Assembly (NCBI GenBank): GCA_050011315.1
Contig: JBEKJI010000003.1
Location: 99,799-163,798 of the forward strand
Origin: Fen-549 sp050011315
GTDB taxonomy: Bacteria; Actinomycetota; Thermoleophilia; Gaiellales; Gaiellaceae
DNA length: 64,000 nt
Reading direction: 5' to 3'
Part shown: piece after piece, positions 58,760-64,000 of the stretch
How positions within the stretch are numbered: the first letter of the stretch is position 1
How the letters are laid out: each line of letters begins with the position of its first letter
Notes under the pieces: model-generated
Told to the model about the DNA's origin: nothing
Database searches by the model: none
The model's input: the letters and a program-made list of their open reading frames with translations, nothing else
Translations under genes and position numbers: made by a program

Positions 58760-59602
58760 CTAGGCGATGCCCTGCGCGGCATCCATCGCACGCAGGCGGC
58801 GGACGCGCTCAGCGATGGGCGGATGCGTCGAGAAGAGCGACGCCATCCCGCCGCTCTTGAGCGGATGGACGATGTAGAGAGAGGCGGTGGCCGGATTGAC
58901 CTGCATCGGCACGGCCTTCGACGTACGCTCCAGCGACTCGAGCGCGTCGGCCAGCGGTGCCGCCCGGCCGAGCAGCTTTGCTCCGCTCGCATCGGCCAGA
59001 TACTCGCGCTGGCGCGAGATGCCGAGCTGGATCAGCGTCGCCGCCAGCGGCCCGACGACCAGAGCGACGAGCCCCCCGATCGGTGACTCGTTGTCGTTGC
59101 CCCCGAAGAAGAAGAACATGTAGCTGAGCCAGGTGATCACCGACGCGATCATGGCCGCGATCGACGAGACGAGGATGTCGTGGTTCTTCACGTGCGAGAG
59201 CTCGTGCGCGAGCACGCCCTTGACCTGATCGCGCGGCATCAGCGTGAGCAGTCCCTGGGTAACGGCGACCGCGGAGTGCTTCGGGTTGCGGCCGGTGGCG
59301 AACGCGTTCGGCTGCTCGGACGGGATCATGTAGATGCGCGGCATCGGCAATCCGGCGCGCTGGGTCAGCTCGCGGACGTCGGCGTAGAGCTCGGGCGCCT
59401 GCGCTTCGGCGATCGGTTGAGCCCGGCTGGAAGCTAGCGCGATCTTGTCCGAGAAGAAGTAGCCGAACAGGTTCATGACCACGGCGATGCCGAGGAACAG
59501 GTAGACGAAGCTTCCGCCGAGCAAGAAGCCGATTGCGACCAGTAGTCCGGACAGCGCTGCGATCAACAGCCAGGTTCTGAGGCGAGTCGTAAAGCCCGTC
59601 AT
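58760..59602 (-). CDS. htpX: HtpX-type membrane zinc metalloprotease
   Basis: A 280-residue M48 protease. Two N-terminal TM helices, then Leu-Ala-His-Glu-Leu-Ser-His (HExxH) with the third ligand Glu in Arg-Glu-Tyr-Leu-Ala-Asp-Ala, two TM helices after the motif, and His-Pro-Pro-Ile-Ala-Glu-Arg near the end. Length is standard. It degrades misfolded membrane proteins. GGGAGG lies about 11 bases before the ATG (59602). Likely stress-controlled, though no clear heat-shock element is visible. Confidence 0.93.
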   Translation of the reverse strand: MTGFTTRLRTWLLIAALSGLLVAIGFLLGGSFVYLFLGIAVVMNLFGYFFSDKIALASSRAQPIAEAQAPELYADVRELTQRAGLPMPRIYMIPSEQPNAFATGRNPKHSAVAVTQGLLTLMPRDQVKGVLAHELSHVKNHDILVSSIAAMIASVITWLSYMFFFFGGNDNESPIGGLVALVVGPLAATLIQLGISRQREYLADASGAKLLGRAAPLADALESLERTSKAVPMQVNPATASLYIVHPLKSGGMASLFSTHPPIAERVRRLRAMDAAQGIA

Positions 59603-59918
59603 GTTCGTCTTGACCTCCCGGTTTCGTTCGTTTGTCGGAGGTCTCTCCCTCGCCCTTCGTGGGCCGGCCCCACCGGGCCTCGCGGCCGTGTTGACGACAG
59701 AGCCCGAAGCGGGATACTCCCCTCCTGGGGACACCTGGATGTTATCCAGGCGCCGGCGGTTGGTGATTAAGTGCGTGTTATCCGGTAGGCATCCTCGATG
59801 CCGCAAATGAGAAGATGCGGACGGTAATCCCTTCCGCAAGAGCTACGGCGACGAGGAACCAGCCTGGCATCCGCGTAGAGACTGGTGTGAGCCCCGCGTC
59901 TCGGTGAAGAGAGACCGG
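59603..59918. other. Non-coding spacer between purH and htpX
   Basis: About 316 bases with no gene seen. The htpX-proximal half (59690-59790) has two GGATAACA-like motifs on the minus strand, about 30 bases apart, which may be part of its promoter. The purH-proximal half should contain the end of the pur transcript, but no clean hairpin with a U-run was found. Confidence 0.5.
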
Positions 59919-61454
59919 CTAGTGCCGGTAGTGGCGGCGGTGGGTGAAGACCATCGACACCCCGGCTTCGCGTGCGGTGTCGATCGCCTCCTGGTCGCGC
60001 TTGGAGCCGCCGGGCTCGATGATGTTCGTGATGCCGGCTTCGAGAGCTAGCTTGGGGCCGTCGGAGAAGGGGAAGAAGCCGTCGGACGCAAGCGAGGCGC
60101 CGCTCAGATCGTGGCCGTGCTGGCGCGCTCTCTCGATTGCCACTTTGACCGCGTCCAGGCGGCTCGGTTGGCCTCCGCAGACGCCGATCGTCTGCAACCC
60201 GCGGGCGATCACGATCCCGTTCGACATCACGTGCTTGACGACCTTCCAGGCGAAGAGCAGATCGCCCCAGGCTTCCTCGCTGATCTCACCGCAGACGACC
60301 TCCATGCCCGAGCGATCCTCGAGGCCCCAGTCGCGGTCCTGCACCAGGATGCCGCCGAGCACGCGCTTGTAGTCCTTCTCGCCCGGGTCGCCGCGGCGGC
60401 GCTCATAGTGGGTCAGGACGCGGGTCTCGTGCGCACGCAGAGCGTCTACGGCCTTCTGCGCGTAGGCCGGGGCGAACAGGACGTCGATGAAATGCTCGGC
60501 GAGCAGGCTGCCCAGCTCGGCCGAGACCGGGCGGTTGAGGATGACGACGCCGCCGTAGGCCGAGGTCGGGTCGGCCGAGAGCGCTCTGATGAACGCCTCC
60601 TCGGGAGCGGCGCCGACGGCGACCCCACAGGGGTTGCTGTGCTTGACGATCACGCAGGCCGGAAGCGTGAATTCGTCGATGATCAGGCGCGCCGCCGAGA
60701 GATCGTTCAGGTTGTTGAAGCTGAGCTCGCGCCCGTGCAGCTGCTCGACCCGGGAGAGAAGGTGGCGGCGGCTGTAGGCCTCGGCGTAGAGCGCGCCGCG
60801 CTGGTGCGGGTTCTCGCCATAGGGCAGATCCAACACCTTGACGAAGGTGGTGGTCATCGTCTCGGGGAAGGCCTCGCGGTCGGAGAACCAGGCCGAGATG
60901 GCCGACTCGTAGGCGGCGGTGGCCGCGAAGGCCTCGGCCGCCAGCTGCCGGCGCGTCTCCTGGGATAGATCACCAGTCTGGCGCAGCTCGTCGAGGACGA
61001 AGCCGTACTGATCGGTGCGCGAGATCACGCCCACATGGGCGAAGTTCTTGGCCGCCGCTCGGGCGATCGTCGGTCCGCCGATATCGATCATCTCGACGGC
61101 GTCCTCCTCGCGTACGCCGTAGCGCGCCACGACTTTGGCGAAGGGATAGAAGTTGACACAGACGAGGTCAAAGGGCTCGATTTCGTTCTCGCTCAACGCG
61201 GCGACGTCGTCCTCGCGATCGCGGCGGGCGAGGATGGCGGCGTGCACGCTCGGGTGCAGAGTCTTCACGCGGCCGCCCAGCATCTCCGGCGACTTGGTCA
61301 GCTCCTCGACGCTCGTCACCTCGAGCCCGTGGGACTTGAGCGCCTCGGTCGTGTCGCCGCTGGCGACGAGCTCGCAGCCCAGCTCGACGAGACCGCGGGC
61401 GAACTCCTCCAGTCCGGTCTTGTCATAGACGGAGATCAGTGCTCGCTTGATCAC
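59919..61454 (-). CDS. purH: Bifunctional AICAR formyltransferase/IMP cyclohydrolase
   Basis: A 511-residue PurH of standard length. N-terminal IMP cyclohydrolase (Ala-Leu-Ile-Ser-Val-Tyr-Asp-Lys-Thr-Gly; Gly-Gly-Arg-Val-Lys-Thr-Leu-His-Pro; Ile-Asp-Ile-Gly-Gly-Pro) and C-terminal AICAR transformylase (Val-Lys-His-Ser-Asn-Pro-Cys-Gly with the catalytic Lys-His; Ser-Asp-Gly-Phe-Phe-Pro-Phe). It carries out the last two steps to IMP. Overlaps purN by 4 bases; third gene of purM-purN-purH. No purine-riboswitch-like structure is evident upstream of the operon. Confidence 0.97.
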   Translation of the reverse strand: MIKRALISVYDKTGLEEFARGLVELGCELVASGDTTEALKSHGLEVTSVEELTKSPEMLGGRVKTLHPSVHAAILARRDREDDVAALSENEIEPFDLVCVNFYPFAKVVARYGVREEDAVEMIDIGGPTIARAAAKNFAHVGVISRTDQYGFVLDELRQTGDLSQETRRQLAAEAFAATAAYESAISAWFSDREAFPETMTTTFVKVLDLPYGENPHQRGALYAEAYSRRHLLSRVEQLHGRELSFNNLNDLSAARLIIDEFTLPACVIVKHSNPCGVAVGAAPEEAFIRALSADPTSAYGGVVILNRPVSAELGSLLAEHFIDVLFAPAYAQKAVDALRAHETRVLTHYERRRGDPGEKDYKRVLGGILVQDRDWGLEDRSGMEVVCGEISEEAWGDLLFAWKVVKHVMSNGIVIARGLQTIGVCGGQPSRLDAVKVAIERARQHGHDLSGASLASDGFFPFSDGPKLALEAGITNIIEPGGSKRDQEAIDTAREAGVSMVFTHRRHYRH

Positions 61455-62035
61455 GCGATCATCACCCGGCGGGAACCCTCCTGGAACCGTACTCGACCGT
61501 CAAGACAGAGGCGAGCCGCTTCGGGCAGCAGGCGGTGCTCGACGGCGTGGATCCGCTCCGCCAGCGTCTCGACGGTGTCGGAGTCTTTCACCTCGACCGG
61601 CTCCTGCAGGAGGATCGGGCCGGTGTCGACACCCTCGTCCACGAAGTGAACGGTAACGCCCGTCCAGCGCACACCGTAAGCGATTGCATCTTCGATCGCG
61701 TGCGCACCTGCGAAGGATGGACAGAGTGCCGGATGGAGGTTGATCACACGCCTCGGGAAGCGCTCGAGGAAGGCCGGCGTGAGCACGTGCATGTAGCCGG
61801 CGAGAACGGCCCATTCAACGCCCTTGTCGAGTAGCCAGACGGCCATCGCCGTGTCGCGGGCGGGGCGATCGGGATAGTCGCCGAGCTCGAAGACGGCGGT
61901 CTCGATCCCGGCCTTCTCGGCCCGTTCGAGCCCCATCACCCCGGGCTTGTTCGAGGCAACGCAGGCGATCGGCAAGCCGCTGTCGATCAGAGCCTGCAGA
62001 TTGGTTCCCGATCCCGAGACGAGGACACCGATCAA
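61451..62035 (-). CDS. purN: Phosphoribosylglycinamide formyltransferase
   Basis: A 194-residue PurN: Gly-Ser-Gly-Thr-Asn-Leu-Gln-Ala-Leu (phosphate loop), Leu-Ala-Gly-Tyr-Met, catalytic Asn/His in Val-Ile-Asn-Leu-His-Pro-Ala-Leu, Gly-x-Thr-Val-His-Phe-Val-Asp-Glu-Gly-Val-Asp-Thr-Gly-Pro-Ile. It uses 10-formyl-THF to formylate GAR. Overlaps purM and purH by 4 bases each. Confidence 0.96.
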   Translation of the reverse strand: MIGVLVSGSGTNLQALIDSGLPIACVASNKPGVMGLERAEKAGIETAVFELGDYPDRPARDTAMAVWLLDKGVEWAVLAGYMHVLTPAFLERFPRRVINLHPALCPSFAGAHAIEDAIAYGVRWTGVTVHFVDEGVDTGPILLQEPVEVKDSDTVETLAERIHAVEHRLLPEAARLCLDGRVRFQEGSRRVMIA

Positions 62036-62982
62036 GTGAATACAACTCCCTGGAGGTCGGACTCTAGCCGCCCGATCACGAGGTCGTCCGGCCCGGCGTC
62101 GCTTTCCGGGATGACGGCGCAGTAGCCGATACCGAGATTGAAGACGCGCCGCTGCTCCTCCTCGCCGACGCCCTTCTCGGTGATCCAGTCGTAGACGGGG
62201 CCGCGCTCCCAGGAGCCGGTCTCGATCCGCGCTCCGACGCCTGGCGGGAGCACACGGGCGAGGTTTCCCGGAATGCCGCCGCCGGTGATGTGGGCGAGCG
62301 CGTGGACGTTGGCACGGGCGCGCAGATCGCGCACATCGTCGAGATAGCAGAGAGTCGGCGGCAGAAGCAGGTCGGGGTCGAACTCCTCCGAGCCGATCAG
62401 CCGGCGCACGAGCGTGAAGCCGTTCGCGTGCAGGCCGGCCGAGCGCAGGCCGAGGACGACGTCGCCGGGGTGGCAGCTCCTCGGGCCATCGATCAGGCGC
62501 TCGCGCTCGACCATCCCGACGCAGGTGCCGGCGAAGTCGAGCTCGTTCTCGGCGTAGATTCCGGGCAGCTCGGCGGTCTCTCCGCCCAGTAGCACGCAGC
62601 CGCTCTCGCGGCAGACCTTCGCCGCGCCTTCCACGAGCTCGGTCACCAGCTCGAGCTCGATCTTGTTTGCCGCGACGTAGTCGAGGAAGAAGAGTGGCTC
62701 GGCGCCGCTCGTGAGGACGTCGTTGATGCAGTGAGCGGCTACGTCCATACCCGCCCAGCGCAGCCGGCCGGCTTTGCGCTGGAGGATCAGCTTGGTACCG
62801 ACACTGTCGGTAGAGGCGGCCAGCAGGCGCCGCTCGTCGATTGCGTGCAACCCGGCGAAGGCCCCGAAGGCTCCGGCCGAAGCCCGAGTTTGAGTCGATG
62901 CGACGGCACTGCGTAGGCGCTCGACGATCTCCTCGGCCGTGGCCAGCGACACTCCGGCAGTTTCGTAGCTCATGTCCGCCAC
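62032..62982 (-). CDS. purM: Phosphoribosylformylglycinamidine cyclo-ligase
   Basis: A 316-residue PurM (AIR synthetase): Ser-Tyr-x-x-Ala-Gly-Val N-terminus, Ser-Thr-Asp-Ser-Val-Gly-Thr-Lys, Asp-Val-Ala-Ala-His-Cys-Ile-Asn-Asp-Val-Leu-Thr-Ser-Gly-Ala, Leu-Gly-Gly-Glu-Thr-Ala-Glu, His-Ile-Thr-Gly-Gly-Gly. Start is either GTG 62982 or ATG 62973; neither has a strong ribosome site, and a TAAATAGACT box (minus strand) just upstream would give a near-leaderless mRNA. First gene of the operon. Confidence 0.95.
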   Translation of the reverse strand: MADMSYETAGVSLATAEEIVERLRSAVASTQTRASAGAFGAFAGLHAIDERRLLAASTDSVGTKLILQRKAGRLRWAGMDVAAHCINDVLTSGAEPLFFLDYVAANKIELELVTELVEGAAKVCRESGCVLLGGETAELPGIYAENELDFAGTCVGMVERERLIDGPRSCHPGDVVLGLRSAGLHANGFTLVRRLIGSEEFDPDLLLPPTLCYLDDVRDLRARANVHALAHITGGGIPGNLARVLPPGVGARIETGSWERGPVYDWITEKGVGEEEQRRVFNLGIGYCAVIPESDAGPDDLVIGRLESDLQGVVFT

Positions 62983-63088
62983 GTTGCCAGTCTATTTACC
63001 ACCGCCGCTGTATGCGCGGGCATTCGGAGGGCTTCGAGACGAGCTCTTTGCTTTCACAGCGGGCTTGGAGCTGGTACAAACGCAGACG

Positions 63089-63886
63089 ATGCGATTACCC
63101 GACTCGATCGGAGTGCGCTGCCTCGCCGGGCGTGAGCCCTTTCCGGCGGCCTGGCTCTCGCTCACGCTCGAGGGCATCGAGAACGGGACCAGGACGGCAC
63201 TCTCGTTTGCTTTCGGGCCGGCACGAGAGGACGGACGTCTGCTTATTCACCGAGACGACGTGCTCGCTCAGGGCTGCTACCTCGAGGAGGCGGTCGGGCT
63301 CGACTACGGACGCCTGGAAAAGCGCTGGAGCGGCCGCGGTTGGCTGGCCGTCGCCGGGGCGGCCGAGCTGCGGCACCAGTTTCGGCTCACCTTCGGCAAT
63401 CCGCCGCTGAGGCAGGCGACGGCGAACCGGGTTGCGGCAGCGCGCGCTCTGCGCTTCCTGAGCGAAAAAGAGGGCGAGCGCTTCGCGGTCGCCGTCGAGA
63501 CCGAGTTGCCGAAAAAGGTTGCCCTCGAGGTCATTTCGGCCCCGCAGGGCGATTGGCTACCTGAAAGCCTGCACGAGCCGTTGCGGGAGCTTCTCGGCAA
63601 GCTCGCCCGGCGCGAGCTGCCGGAGCTGATCGAGTCGGGCGCGCTCATCGCCAAGACGGCGAAACGGATCGAGCAGGAGATCATCGACTACGGAGCCACG
63701 CCCATCGTTCCGCCGGACATCGCGCTTCTTCTCGCCGGTGCCACGCCCGACGACGAGGGCGCCTGGATGGTAGAGGTGCCGCTGTGGACGCGCGAGGAGG
63801 GGCCGAGCGACCTGGTCGTCCGGGTACACGCGCGCGAGCTCGAAACCGGTCTCGAGCTCGAGTTGCGCGGCGTCGCCCTCGCTTGA
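63089..63886 (+). CDS. Hypothetical 265-residue protein
   Basis: A soluble protein with no signal or TM. The frame is open back to an ATG at 62972, but that would overlap the purM start and its promoter, so ATG 63089 (Met-Arg-Leu-Pro-Asp) is preferred. It has a Trp-x-Gly-Arg-Gly-Trp-Leu-Ala region, a long helix-rich centre (~130-200) and an acidic C-terminal domain with Pro-Pro-Asp-Ile-Ala-Leu-Leu-Leu. Not recognised. Divergent from the purine operon and convergent with the gene at the right edge. Confidence 0.65.
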   Translation: MRLPDSIGVRCLAGREPFPAAWLSLTLEGIENGTRTALSFAFGPAREDGRLLIHRDDVLAQGCYLEEAVGLDYGRLEKRWSGRGWLAVAGAAELRHQFRLTFGNPPLRQATANRVAAARALRFLSEKEGERFAVAVETELPKKVALEVISAPQGDWLPESLHEPLRELLGKLARRELPELIESGALIAKTAKRIEQEIIDYGATPIVPPDIALLLAGATPDDEGAWMVEVPLWTREEGPSDLVVRVHARELETGLELELRGVALA

Positions 63887-63892
63887 GGACGC

Positions 63893-64000
63893 CTAAGCCC
63901 GCGCCGGCGCGGTGTTGACCTCGACCACCGTTTCGATCGGGAGGTCGAGCGAGACGGCGACCAGGCAGCCCTCCTCCGCTTTGAGGGCGATCTCGCGGGC
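63893..64000 (-). CDS. 3' end of a gene running off the right edge
   Basis: The last 35 codons of a minus-strand frame, ending in TAG at 63895-63893: ...Glu-Glu-Gly-Cys-Leu-Val-Ala-Val-Ser-Leu-Asp-Leu-Pro-Ile-Glu-Thr-Val-Val-Glu-Val. The strand-like, acidic sequence and codon use look real, and it ends 6 bases from the convergent gene. Too short to name. Confidence 0.5.
   Translation of the reverse strand, partial: AREIALKAEEGCLVAVSLDLPIETVVEVNTAPARA

Overview
The window is 64 kb of high-GC, densely coded DNA with many 4-base gene overlaps, GTG/TTG starts, short or leaderless mRNA starts and abundant Ala/Arg/Leu codons. The gene mix (14-repeat RCC1 secreted proteins, CGGGG-type small lipoproteins, a rhomboid-like membrane protein, free-standing LigD phosphoesterase, MMPL pump, DUF6984) suggests an actinobacterial lineage, most likely Thermoleophilia (Solirubrobacterales/Gaiellales type). 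That placement is inference; there is no rRNA or tRNA in the window to confirm it.

Region 1 (1-2.9 kb) is visibly lower in GC and carries a GHKL-ATPase protein with a small partner gene; it looks like an acquired, possibly defence-type cassette. Region 2 (3-19 kb) is rearranged: two full RCC1-repeat genes, one intact amrS plus three partial amrS copies, a broken and an intact rhomboid-like gene, a DUF1579-like gene and a fragment of it, a truncated nucleotidyltransferase, a Fic protein and an AAA/DUF4143 ATPase, then a TetR/MMPL divergent pair with a clear promoter-operator and a LigD-type phosphoesterase. Region 3 (18.6-27 kb) holds a lipoprotein, two tandem methyltransferases, a long coiled-coil protein, a divergent histidine kinase/response regulator pair, a DUF6984 gene, a palindrome-rich spacer and a DUF4037 gene.

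Region 4 (27.3-48.2 kb) is a polysaccharide locus: a GT4 gene interrupted by one amber codon, two membrane proteins, an acyl-CoA synthetase translationally coupled to a GDP-mannose 4,6-dehydratase, two more SDR genes including a GDP-fucose synthase, a low-GC GT2/DUF2304 pair, and a long minus-strand series (ATP-grasp, PQQ-type propeller lipoprotein, NodB deacetylase, second propeller, Wzz-like protein, GT2, CHAP amidase, GH114, UDP-xylose synthase) plus a DUF218 protein, a WcaJ-type initiating transferase and a GT2. Having a GH114 and a deacetylase beside chain-length and transferase genes recalls the PelA activities of cationic galactosamine matrix polymers, but no Pel membrane complex, Wzx or Wzy is visible.

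Region 5 (48.2-64 kb) has three tandem small lipoprotein paralogues separated by terminators, a CDF metal exporter, a glycogen-debranching-type enzyme with a GT4 partner, a metallo-beta-lactamase-fold hydrolase, a degenerate-GGDEF/EAL protein, HtpX and a purM-purN-purH operon, ending in a gene that runs off the right edge. No CRISPR array, insertion sequence or RNA gene was found. All functional calls come from reading motifs; no database search was run.
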